The notes beneath the pieces are model-generated. The model did no database searches. It had not been told where the DNA came from and saw nothing but the letters and a program-made list of their open reading frames with translations. Shown in pieces: positions 56,217-64,000 of a DNA stretch of 64,000 nucleotides. Source of the stretch: Bifidobacterium phasiani (GTDB lineage Bacteria; Actinomycetota; Actinomycetes; Actinomycetales; Bifidobacteriaceae); the NCBI RefSeq assembly GCF_019331775.1, contig NZ_JAHBBD010000001.1, positions 210,998 through 274,997 on the forward strand, read 5' to 3'. The first letter of the stretch is position 1. Each line of letters begins with the position of its first letter. The position numbers were made by a program, and so were the translations under genes.

Positions 56217-58112
56217 ATGAGTCCGAAGCATGTCGAAGCAATGTATGATGCCGTGATCATCGGCGCCGGCGCGGCGGGACTGTCCGCGGCGCTGGGTCTG
56301 GTCCGCTCCCCCCGGTTCGAGCAGGCCAAGGCGGAAGGCCGCGACCCGAGCATCCTGGTGATCTCCAAACTGCAGCCGCTGCGCTCCCACACCGGCTCCG
56401 CCGAGGGCGGCATCGCCGCGAGCCTGGGCAACGTCGAGCACGACGACTGGCACTGGCACTACTACGACACGGTCAAGGGCGGCGACTGGCTGGTCGACCA
56501 GGACGCGGCGAAGCTGCTCGCCCAGGACGCCCCGGCCACGGTCATCAACCTGGAGCGCTCCGGGGTCGTGTTCTCGCGCACCGAGGACGGCCGCATCGCC
56601 CAGCGCCGCTTCGGCGGGCACACCGCCGACTTCGGCAGGCAGCCGGTCAGGCGAGCCGCCTACGCGGCCGACCGCGTCGGCCACCAGATCCTGCATGCGC
56701 TGTGGCAGCAGTGCGTGGCCGAGGGCATCGAGTTCGCCGAGGAATGGTACGTCACCGACCTGGTGCTCGACGAGGGGCGCACGCGGGTCGAGGGCGTGGT
56801 CGCCTTCGACACCCACACCGGCGAGGTCCACGCCGTGCACGCCCGCAACGTCATGATGGCCACCGGCGGCGCCGGCCGGCTGTTCCACACGACCTCGAAC
56901 TCCTGGGACCTGACCGGCGACGGCATGGCGCTGGCCCTGGACGCCGGCCTGCAGCTCGAGGACGTCGAATTCGTGCAGTTCCACCCCACCGGGCTGGCGC
57001 ACACCGGCATCCTGCTGTCGGAGGCCGCCCGCGCCGAGGGCGGCGTGCTGCGCAACGCGGACGGCGAGGCGTTCATGGAACGCTATGCGCCGGGCCATGC
57101 CGACCTGGCGGCGCGCGACGTGGTCAGCCGCGCCATCCGCGCGGAGACCGACGCCGGCCGCGGCGTGGCCGACCCGAAGGATCCGGACGGCCGCAGGGAC
57201 TGCGTGTGGCTGGACATGACCGGCATCGACGCCGACCACATGGCCGAGGTGCTCCCGCAGGTGGTCGAGACCATCCGCAAGTACGCGGACCTCGACCCGA
57301 CGAAGGACTACGTGCCGGTCAAACCGACCGCGCACTACACGATGGGCGGCATCCCCGTGACGACCGACGGCGAGGCGTACCGCTGGATCGACGGCGGCCG
57401 CCGGATCGTCGACGGCCTGTTCGCCGCCGGCGAGTGCTCCTGCGTCTCCGTGCACGGCGCGAACCGCCTGGGCGGCAACTCGCTGCTCGACGCCTGCCTG
57501 TTCGGCACGCGCGCCGGCGAGGCACTGGCGGCGCGCATCGCCGACGCCGCCACGGCCAAGAAAACCGCCGACGCCGGGACCGACGCCGCCGATCGCGTCG
57601 AGGCCGCGGCCGACGCCCGCACGGCCGAGGTCAAACGGCTGCTGGCGCAGGCCGCCTCCGCCGCCCCGACCGGCGACGCCGACGACGCTCCGGCCGACGA
57701 CGCCGACACCGCCACGGACGACAACGCATACCGGCTGATGGCCGATCTGGGGACCACGATGGAGCAGGCCGTCGCCGTGCGCTGCGACGGGCGAAGCATC
57801 GACGAGGCGCTCGAGGCCATCGCCGCGGATCTCGCGCCCCGGGCCTCGGCGCTGCACCCGCACAGCGACAGCCCGGCGTTCAACCAGGAGCTGACCGCCA
57901 TCTGGGAGGCCCGCCATCTGACCGAGCTGGGCCGGACGATGCTGCTCGCCTGCCGTTCGCGCCGCGAGTCCCGCGGCTCGCTGTACCGCACGGACTTCCC
58001 CGAACGCGACGACGAGCGCTTCCTGGCGCATTCGATGACCGACGCCGACGCCGCGATCGCCTGGCAGCCGGTGCACATCGACGACATGCCGCCGCAGGCG
58101 CGCACCTACTGA
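56217..58112 (+). CDS. sdhA: Succinate dehydrogenase / fumarate reductase flavoprotein subunit
   Basis: 631 residues from ATG 56217. FAD site G-A-G-A-A-G-L-S-A (residues 17-25), R-S-H-T-G-S-A-E-G-G-I with the likely covalent FAD His, substrate motif F-H-P-T-G, R-x-G-G-V at R-A-E-G-G-V and G-A-N-R-L-G-G-N-S-L. A 70-residue acidic Asp/Ala insert precedes the final helical domain. It lies directly before sdhB; no anchor subunits are seen. Confidence 0.93.
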   Translation: MSPKHVEAMYDAVIIGAGAAGLSAALGLVRSPRFEQAKAEGRDPSILVISKLQPLRSHTGSAEGGIAASLGNVEHDDWHWHYYDTVKGGDWLVDQDAAKLLAQDAPATVINLERSGVVFSRTEDGRIAQRRFGGHTADFGRQPVRRAAYAADRVGHQILHALWQQCVAEGIEFAEEWYVTDLVLDEGRTRVEGVVAFDTHTGEVHAVHARNVMMATGGAGRLFHTTSNSWDLTGDGMALALDAGLQLEDVEFVQFHPTGLAHTGILLSEAARAEGGVLRNADGEAFMERYAPGHADLAARDVVSRAIRAETDAGRGVADPKDPDGRRDCVWLDMTGIDADHMAEVLPQVVETIRKYADLDPTKDYVPVKPTAHYTMGGIPVTTDGEAYRWIDGGRRIVDGLFAAGECSCVSVHGANRLGGNSLLDACLFGTRAGEALAARIADAATAKKTADAGTDAADRVEAAADARTAEVKRLLAQAASAAPTGDADDAPADDADTATDDNAYRLMADLGTTMEQAVAVRCDGRSIDEALEAIAADLAPRASALHPHSDSPAFNQELTAIWEARHLTELGRTMLLACRSRRESRGSLYRTDFPERDDERFLAHSMTDADAAIAWQPVHIDDMPPQARTY

Positions 58113-58170
58113 CCGGCGGGGCACGGGATATGGCAAACTATATGACGGTTTCAGCAGGAAAGGCGGATGA

Positions 58171-59145
58171 ATGAGCGGCGGTATCGACAACGGCATGACG
58201 ACGGTGACGCTGCGCGTGCATCGGTTCACGCCACGTCAGGAGCGTGAGCGCGACCGCGCCCGCGGCGGCAGCCCCTTCGCGAAGAAGAGCTCGCCGTTCG
58301 GCGGCGGCGCGGCGCGGCGGCGCCCGCGCGGCAAGCAGTGGGTGCAGGAGTACACGCTGCCCGCCTCCCCCCAGGACACGGTGCTCGACTGCCTGCTGGC
58401 GATCAAGCGCGGGGTCGACCCCACGCTGGCGTTCCGCTATTCCTGCGGGCACGGCATGTGCGGCTCCGACGCGGTCGCCATCAACGGCACGCCGACGCTG
58501 CTGTGCACGGCGACGGTGAAGGATTGGGCCCGCCGTCCCGGCGCGGCCGCGACGGCCGACGACGAGGGCTTCCGCAGGACCGGCGACGCCGCCGAAGCCG
58601 GTTCCCCGGCGCCCGAGGCCGAGGGACCCGAGCCGGACGGCGCGCAGGATGCCGTCGGGGCCGACGGATCGCTCGGCGTCATCGAGCTGTCCGCGCTGCC
58701 GGGCTTCCCCGTGCAGCGCGATCTGATCGCCGACATCGACCCGATGCTCGACCAGATCCGCAAGCTCAAGCCGTATCTCCAGGCGGACGGCGTGCTGGCC
58801 ACCACGGCCGAAGGCAAGGTCGACGTGTTCGAATACCTGCAACGCCCCGAGCAGCTCGCCAGGTACGAGATGCTGAGCAACTGCATCGCCTGCGGCGTGT
58901 GCGAGGGCAGCTGCCCGGTGTTCGCCGGCGGCGACGCGTTCATCGGCCCGGCCGCGCTGATCACCGCCTCCCGGTTCATCAACGATTCGCGCGACACCGC
59001 CACGGAAGCGCGTCTGGACGCCATCGACACCGCGGACGGCATCGCGGCGTGCCAGTCGGTGCGCGCCTGCAGCCGCGAATGCCCGCGCGGCATCGACGTG
59101 GGCGAGGAGATCTGGCAGCTGATCGCGCAGGTCAAGGAACGCTGA
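58171..59145 (+). CDS. sdhB: Succinate dehydrogenase / fumarate reductase iron-sulfur subunit
   Basis: 324 residues from ATG 58171. The 2Fe-2S loop is C-G-H-G-M-C-G with a later L-L-C. The 4Fe-4S and 3Fe-4S sites are C-I-A-C-G-V-C-E-G-S-C-P and C-S-R-E-C-P-R. Residues 1-55 are an unusual basic extension. A 50-residue acidic insert separates the two domains. Electron partner of the flavoprotein upstream. Confidence 0.92.
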   Translation: MSGGIDNGMTTVTLRVHRFTPRQERERDRARGGSPFAKKSSPFGGGAARRRPRGKQWVQEYTLPASPQDTVLDCLLAIKRGVDPTLAFRYSCGHGMCGSDAVAINGTPTLLCTATVKDWARRPGAAATADDEGFRRTGDAAEAGSPAPEAEGPEPDGAQDAVGADGSLGVIELSALPGFPVQRDLIADIDPMLDQIRKLKPYLQADGVLATTAEGKVDVFEYLQRPEQLARYEMLSNCIACGVCEGSCPVFAGGDAFIGPAALITASRFINDSRDTATEARLDAIDTADGIAACQSVRACSRECPRGIDVGEEIWQLIAQVKER

Positions 59146-59197
59146 CCCCCGCGGCCCCGCGCAGCAGCGCGGCCGCCCCTATGACAAGGCAGGAACG

Positions 59198-59869
59198 ATG
59201 AACAAGACGTCATACACGAATCTGGCCAAGACCTGGGAATACGTCGAGGACCGGGCGTTCGCCCGGCAGTCCCCCGACCTCAACGAGGCGCGGCAGGCCG
59301 CCGAACGCAACGGCGTGCCGCAGGGCTCGGCGGCCCAGGCCGAACTGCTGTCGCTGCTGGTGCGCATGCTCGGCGCCTCCTCGGTGATCGCGGTCGGCAC
59401 CGGCTCGGTGGTGGAGACGCTGCAGCTCATCAACGGCCTGAACGGCGCGGGGCAGCTCACCGCGGTCGATTCGTCGGCCCAGGGCATCGCCATCATCCGC
59501 AGGCTGTTCGCGACGCTGTCCGACCGCACGCAGACCACGCTGCGCGCCGTGAACGCGCCGGTGGGCACGTTCCTGCCCCGTCTGAACGCCGGCGACTACG
59601 ACCTGATCGTCGTGGCCGGCGACGCGAGCAACTACGCCGCGACCTTCGAACAGGCCCCGCACCTGCTCGGCGAGCACGGCGTCATCGTGTTCACCGACAT
59701 GATGGCGCTCGAGGACCCCGACGCCAACGGCGGCGTCATGAATCCCGCCGACCGCGGCGACAAGGCCGTGGCGATGCGCGAGTTCCTCGACGTGGTGCAG
59801 TCCGACGAGCGCTTCGACACGGCGCTCACCCCGTCCGGCACCGGCCTGCTCGTCGCGCTCAAGCGCTGA
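59198..59869 (+). CDS. Predicted SAM-dependent O-methyltransferase
   Basis: 223 residues from ATG 59198. The glycine-rich motif V-I-A-V-G-T-G-S-V-V-E and the acidic loop L-T-A-V-D-S-S follow the plan of the COMT-like methyltransferase 3 family. Downstream L-I-V-V-A-G-D-A replaces the usual catalytic D. The substrate is unknown. Its stop overlaps the stop of the convergent LOG gene by 11 bases. Confidence 0.8.
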   Translation: MNKTSYTNLAKTWEYVEDRAFARQSPDLNEARQAAERNGVPQGSAAQAELLSLLVRMLGASSVIAVGTGSVVETLQLINGLNGAGQLTAVDSSAQGIAIIRRLFATLSDRTQTTLRAVNAPVGTFLPRLNAGDYDLIVVAGDASNYAATFEQAPHLLGEHGVIVFTDMMALEDPDANGGVMNPADRGDKAVAMREFLDVVQSDERFDTALTPSGTGLLVALKR

Positions 59870-60899
59870 CGGCCACGGCGACGGCCTCGTCCGGGTCGTC
59901 GGTCAGCGTCACCAGCGCGGGGTCCAGCGCCGAGATCATGCCGCGCCGCGCCACGGTGCCGTCGATCCAGTCGAGCAGCCCCCGCCAGTACGCGGTGCCG
60001 AACAGCGCGATCGGCGTCGACGCCACCTTGTGGGTCTGCACCAGCGTCAGCAGCTCGAACATCTCGTCGAGCGTGCCGAACCCGCCCGGGCAGATGATGG
60101 CGCCGGACGAGTATTTGACGAACATCGTCTTGCGCACGAAGAAATACCGGAAGCTCATGCCCAGGTTCACCCAGGCGTTGATGTCCTGCTCGTGCGGCAG
60201 CTCGATGCCCAGCCCGACCGACGTGCCGCCCGCCAGCGCGGCCCCCTTGTTGGCGGCCTCCATGATGCCCGGCCCGCCGCCGGTGATCACGGCGTAGCCC
60301 AGCTCCGCCAGGCGGCGGCCCATGTGCTCGGCCGCCCGGTAGTCCTCGTCGTCGCGGGCGACGCGGGCCGAGCCGAACACCGACACGGCCGGCCCCAGCT
60401 CGGCCAGGGCGCCGAATCCGTCGACGAACTCCGCCTGGATGCGCAGCACGCGCCACGGGTCCATGTGCAGCCAGTCGGTGGACTGCTCCGGCCGGAGCAG
60501 GTTGGCGGTGGTGCTATTGCGCGGGATCTTCGAGCCGCGCAGGATCACCGGACCTTGCCGGTAGGTGCGCGTGAAGGGCGGCAGCTCGCCGGCCCCGGCG
60601 CCGGCGTCGATGGTCGGCCGGGGCACGAAGTCCTCCAGCGGGCCGGCGGCCGGCACGGCGGACAGGTCCGATGCATCCGATGTGTCCGACGTGGCCGACG
60701 CGTCAGGGACATCCGACGCGCCGCATGCGTCCGTCGTATCCGCCGCAGCCGGCGTACCAAGCACGTCCGGCACGCCATGCATATCCGGGGCCTCGCGCGA
60801 GCACGGCGCGTCCGGCGCGCCGGATGCCGGCCGGGCCTTGCCCTCCGGCGTCGTCACCGGGCGCCCGGCATCGCCGGCGGGTTCAAGGGGTTCGTTCAC
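59859..60899 (-). CDS. LOG-family (cytokinin-activating-type) protein
   Basis: 346 residues from GTG 60899. The Rossmann motif V-F-G-S-A-R and the LOG signature P-G-G-F-G-T-L-D-E are intact. The first 100 residues are a disordered acidic/Ala-Thr region. The family comprises phosphoribohydrolases that cleave nucleotide 5'-monophosphates; the substrate here is unknown. It shares the last base of its start with the NhaA stop region (four-base overlap). Confidence 0.92.
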   Translation of the reverse strand: MNEPLEPAGDAGRPVTTPEGKARPASGAPDAPCSREAPDMHGVPDVLGTPAAADTTDACGASDVPDASATSDTSDASDLSAVPAAGPLEDFVPRPTIDAGAGAGELPPFTRTYRQGPVILRGSKIPRNSTTANLLRPEQSTDWLHMDPWRVLRIQAEFVDGFGALAELGPAVSVFGSARVARDDEDYRAAEHMGRRLAELGYAVITGGGPGIMEAANKGAALAGGTSVGLGIELPHEQDINAWVNLGMSFRYFFVRKTMFVKYSSGAIICPGGFGTLDEMFELLTLVQTHKVASTPIALFGTAYWRGLLDWIDGTVARRGMISALDPALVTLTDDPDEAVAVAVSA

Positions 60900-62287
60900 G
60901 ATCGGTCCTTTCCGTTGCGCGGACGGCGGGCGAAGCGGTGCACCACGGTGAGGGTGCCGTCGGCCAGCCGGCCGCGCCGTTCGCCGTCGTCCGCCTCCGC
61001 ATCGGCATCGTCGTCGGCGGGTCGCGCGGCCCCGGGCGCCGCCTCCCGTTCGTAGCGCCGGGACTGACGGCTGAGCAGCACGCCGGAGACGGCCGCCGCG
61101 ATCAGCGAGGCGAGCAGCACGCCGAAGCGGCTCTCCGCGGACAGCTCGGCGTCCGCATAGGCCAGCGATGCGATGAGCAGCGACACCGTGAACCCGATGC
61201 CGCAGGCGCAGGCCGCGGGGAACATGTCGCGCACGCGCAGCCCGCGGGGCATGCTCAGGCCGCACAGATGCGTGGTCACCCAGGCGGTGGCCATGATGCC
61301 CAGCGGCTTGCCGGCCACGAGCGCGACCACGATGCCGACGACGACCGGCGAGACGAACAGCGCCGGGCTCAGCGTCTCGAAGTGCACGCCGGTGGCGAAC
61401 AGCGCGAACACCGGCAGCGCGAGCAGCGACGAGAACGGCTGCAGCTTGTCGCGGTAGCGTTCGGCGCGCGGCGACAGCTCGCCGTGGATCTCGCGCGACG
61501 GCGTCAGCAGGCCCACCAGCACGCCGGCGAGCGTCGGGTGCACGCCGGCCTCGAACATCATCACCCACGCCAGGATGCCGACGACGGCCACCGCCGGCCA
61601 CGGCACCCGCTTGAGGCGCACCAGCCAGGCCCAGGCCACGGCGCACGCCGCGATGCCGAGGAACCAGTACCAGGCGTTCAGCGACGAGAAGAACACGGCG
61701 ATCAGGATGATCGCCAGCAGGTCGTCCACCGTGGCCAGCGTCATCAGGAACGCCCGGATCGAGCCGGGCAGCGCCTTGGCGAACAGCGCGAGCACGGCCA
61801 GCGAGAAGGCGATGTCGGTGGCCGTGGGGATCGCCCAGCCCTGCGCGATCGCGTCCGCCGGGTACGCGGCGCCCGAGGCGATCATGGCCTGTCCGGGCGC
61901 GGGCGGGGCGAACATCGAGAACAGCTGCGTGACGGCGAGGAACAGCGCCGGCGGCACGAGCATGCCTCCCACCGCGCACAGCATCGGCACGGCGGCGGCC
62001 TTCGGATTGGCCAGAGAGCCCGTGGTCAGCTCCTGCTTGAGGTCCAGGCCCACGGTCAGGAAGAAGACGGTGAGCAGGCCGTCCTGCGCCCACTCGCCGA
62101 TCGGCAGGTCGATGTTCGTGCCCGGTATGCCTATCGAGGTCTCCGCGACCTGCTCGAACAGGTGCGCGGTCATCGGCAGGTTCGCCAGCAGCAGGCCGAG
62201 GAACGCGCAGCCGAGCATGATCAGGCCGGAGATGCGGTCGGATGCTGCGATGCGACGAACCGTTGCCCATACGCTGCGTTCCGCCAT
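60896..62287 (-). CDS. nhaA: Na+/H+ antiporter NhaA
   Basis: 463 residues from ATG 62287; a start at about 62314 adds nine residues. Twelve or so TM helices. The antiport Asp pair is in A-T-V-D-D-L-L-A-I. Further landmarks are T-A-T-D-I-A-F-S and the E-L-x-T-G-S loop. The C-terminal 40 residues are acidic/basic. It expels sodium and adjusts pH. Confidence 0.93.
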   Translation of the reverse strand: MAERSVWATVRRIAASDRISGLIMLGCAFLGLLLANLPMTAHLFEQVAETSIGIPGTNIDLPIGEWAQDGLLTVFFLTVGLDLKQELTTGSLANPKAAAVPMLCAVGGMLVPPALFLAVTQLFSMFAPPAPGQAMIASGAAYPADAIAQGWAIPTATDIAFSLAVLALFAKALPGSIRAFLMTLATVDDLLAIILIAVFFSSLNAWYWFLGIAACAVAWAWLVRLKRVPWPAVAVVGILAWVMMFEAGVHPTLAGVLVGLLTPSREIHGELSPRAERYRDKLQPFSSLLALPVFALFATGVHFETLSPALFVSPVVVGIVVALVAGKPLGIMATAWVTTHLCGLSMPRGLRVRDMFPAACACGIGFTVSLLIASLAYADAELSAESRFGVLLASLIAAAVSGVLLSRQSRRYEREAAPGAARPADDDADAEADDGERRGRLADGTLTVVHRFARRPRNGKDRS

Positions 62288-62430
62288 CTCCACTCCGTTT
62301 CCCTCGGCCGGCATCGACTCCGTACCATTGTACCGACCGGCCGGGCCGCCGGGCGGGATGTCCGGCTCGTGGACCGGCCCGCAGCGTCGCGGATCGGGCG
62401 CGCGGCGGCGGGCCGGGGGCTCGGGGGCGT

Positions 62431-63612
62431 TCAGCGCGCGGCCAGGGCGTCGGCGACCTGCCCCAGCGCGCGCTCCAGCAGCGGGCGCGGGCAAGCGAGG
62501 TTCACGCGTTCGAAGCCGCAGCCGGCCGCGCCGAAGATCTCCCCCTCGTCGAAGTACACGCGGGCCTTGTCGCGCATGAACGCGCGCATCTCGTCCGCGT
62601 CCGCGAAGCCGAGGTCGCGCAGGTCCACCCACCCCAGGTAGGTGCCCTCGGGCTCGATCAGCGTGGCGCCGTCGAGCGACGCGGCGAACTCGCGCAGCAC
62701 GCCGAGGTTGCCCTCGAGCACGTGCAGCAGCTCGTCCAGCCAGGGCTCGGCGTGTTCGTATGCGGCCTGGCAGGCGACCAGGCCGAAGTGGCTGACGGTC
62801 AGTCCGGCGATGTTCTCGGCGGCCACGTCGAAGGCGCGCTTGAGCTCCGGGTTCGGGACGATCACGTTCGAGCACAGCAGACCGGCGAGGTTGAAGGTCT
62901 TGGTCGGGGCGGTGAACTCCATGCAGTGCATCGCGTAGCGCTCCCCCAGCGTCGAGAACATCGTCACCTTGTGGCCGGGGTGTTCGAAGTCGGCGTGGAT
63001 CTCGTCGGAGAGGATCGTCACGCCGTGCTCGATGCAGATGTCGCCGATGCGGCGCAGCTCGTCGGCGCTCCACACGCGGCCGACCGGGTTGTGCGGGTTG
63101 CACAGCATGATGGCGGTGCAGCGCGGGTCGCTGGCCTTGGCCTCCAGGTCGTCGTAGTCCATGACGTAGCGGCCGTCCTCGCCGAGCACCAGCGTGTTGT
63201 CGAGCAGCGTCAGGCCGTTGTTGCGCGCCGCGGCCACGAACGGCGGGTAGGCGGGGCTCTGCACGATGACGCTGTCGCCGGGGTGGGTGACGGCGCGCAG
63301 GGCGGTGTTGACCGCGGGCATCACGCCGTCGGACAGGCTGACCCATGCGGGGTCGACCTCGAGGCCGTGGCGGCGGCGCATCCAGCCGACCAGCGCCGCG
63401 AAGTACCCGTCGGTGGCGTAGTCGTATCCGAAGATGTCGTTCCGGGCCGAGCGGACCAGCGCGTCGACGATCTCCGGGGCCGGCTTGAACTCCATGTCGG
63501 CCACGGACAGGGCGATCACGTCCTCGTTGCCCGGGCCCATGTCCTGCTCGATCATATGCCACTTCGACGAGGTCGTGCCCCTGCGGTCCACCAGCGTGCT
63601 GAAATCGTACAT
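62431..63612 (-). CDS. MalY/PatB-type cystathionine beta-lyase
   Basis: 393 residues from ATG 63612 with AAGGAGA upstream. PLP enzyme fold: S-D-G-V-M-P-A-V, N-P-H-N-P-V-G-R, D-E-I-H-A-D-F and the PLP lysine in T-K-T-F-N-L-A-G-L. MalY/PatB proteins are C-S lyases that make homocysteine or release thiols from cysteine conjugates. Close to the pyridoxal kinase and sulfhydrylase only by genome region, not operon. Confidence 0.92.
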   Translation of the reverse strand: MYDFSTLVDRRGTTSSKWHMIEQDMGPGNEDVIALSVADMEFKPAPEIVDALVRSARNDIFGYDYATDGYFAALVGWMRRRHGLEVDPAWVSLSDGVMPAVNTALRAVTHPGDSVIVQSPAYPPFVAAARNNGLTLLDNTLVLGEDGRYVMDYDDLEAKASDPRCTAIMLCNPHNPVGRVWSADELRRIGDICIEHGVTILSDEIHADFEHPGHKVTMFSTLGERYAMHCMEFTAPTKTFNLAGLLCSNVIVPNPELKRAFDVAAENIAGLTVSHFGLVACQAAYEHAEPWLDELLHVLEGNLGVLREFAASLDGATLIEPEGTYLGWVDLRDLGFADADEMRAFMRDKARVYFDEGEIFGAAGCGFERVNLACPRPLLERALGQVADALAAR

Positions 63613-63703
63613 ACGGTTCTCCTTGTATCTTCGCTGAAAGCCGAAACGCAAACGTTAACAGGATACCCCCGCCGGGCGGGCGGCCGCATGGCGTCGGGCC
63701 GAA

Positions 63704-63818
63704 GGCGACACGCCGGGGGCCGCCGCGGACTTCGGGGGATGGTTTGCGCACTTCGGCGGCGTCGAGCCGTTCCCCGCGGACCATCCCCCGAAGTCCGCGG
63801 CGCCGGCGGGCGTGTCGC
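63704..63818. repeat. Long imperfect palindrome with 39-base arms
   Basis: Left arm about 63704-63743 (GGCGACACGCC... GGGGGATGGT) and right arm about 63780-63818 pair almost fully around a 36-base loop. Such large hairpins recall MITE-like or repeat elements. The gap 63613-63934 holds no other credible gene. Confidence 0.75.
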
Positions 63819-63934
63819 AAGGGGATTTTTCGACCCAAACCGGCGTCGTATGTGCGAATACCATAACAATGCCATACGGGCTCTTCCGGTTTTCGTGTGT
63901 GTGATGGGAGAGCCGTGGGGCATCATGGTTGGTT

Positions 63935-64000
63935 GTGAAGAAGATAACCGAAGATGTCTCACGGCCTGTACGCGAGTTTAACAGGTTCGACGGGGATGCG
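63935..64000 (+). CDS. 5' end of an unidentified gene
   Basis: GTG 63935 opens V-K-K-I-T-E-D-V-S-R-P-V-R-E-F and runs off the window with F-N-R-F-D-G-D-A. The amino-acid pattern reads like real coding sequence, but no family can be named from 22 codons. Confidence 0.5.
   Translation, partial: MKKITEDVSRPVREFNRFDGDA

Noticed and set aside
63960..64000. Start of a tmRNA or tRNA at the right edge
   Set aside because: The GGTTCGAC word alone is not enough; the in-frame codons from GTG 63935 read better as a protein.

Overview
The window looks like a very high-GC actinobacterial chromosome, most likely a Bifidobacterium; this rests on recalled gene content and order, not on a search. Positions 1 to about 37.6 kb are an integrated siphovirus-type prophage. 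From about 37.7 kb to the end is ordinary host chromosome. The prophage's left end lies outside the window, and no holin or endolysin is seen, so the lysis module is probably beyond position 1.

Prophage, read right to left in the order of expression. A tyrosine integrase (36.2-37.5 kb) has direct repeats and 11-bp-spaced sites beside it. Left of it are a DUF2335-like membrane gene and an immunity region (33.0-35.4 kb). Two divergent HTH genes sit back to back on promoters whose predicted transcripts start at or next to the start codons. The rightward repressor shares an operon with a DUF4041/T5orf172 protein and an ImmA-type HExxH protease. At 31.3-33.0 kb are membrane-protein genes on both strands with overlapping ends. 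The leftward early genes follow: excisionase-like HTH, SSB, a replication-initiator-like protein with an iteron cluster in its linker, a ParB-like protein, a lipoprotein, zinc-finger proteins and a DnaQ-like exonuclease. Then come a tRNA-Ser(GCU), an AT-richer two-gene cassette, and the HNH/TerS/TerL packaging genes. Next are the portal, a MuF protein with an EndoU-like C-terminus followed by a possible immunity gene, scaffold, capsid, head-tail connectors, and major tail protein. The G/GT tail chaperone pair has a classic slippery heptamer. Tape measure, distal tail protein and a large tail fibre follow.

The left end (1 to 3.6 kb) is the most unusual part. It is a tandem array of at least seven diverged stand-alone proteins that start with a motif like M-R-x-V-N-x-x-P-N-P (lectin or CBM-like jelly rolls by inference). 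They alternate between two subtypes. The first gene of each complete pair carries a run of 9 to 11 Gs near its 3' end. Changing the run length switches the C-terminus between a family-consensus ending and a longer one. One of the frames ends in a 4-nt overlap with the next gene's start. This resembles a phase-variable adhesin system of a phage.

Host part: ychF and proC, a proline iminopeptidase, and a two-component system whose kinase has a second, degenerate half. A MacB/FtsX-type ABC exporter, O-acetylhomoserine sulfhydrylase, pyridoxal kinase, the yraN-comM-dprA competence/recombination cluster and an MGMT-like gene follow. Then come succinate dehydrogenase/fumarate reductase A and B without visible membrane anchors, a small methyltransferase, a LOG-family protein, NhaA, a MalY/PatB C-S lyase, and the first codons of another gene at the right edge.
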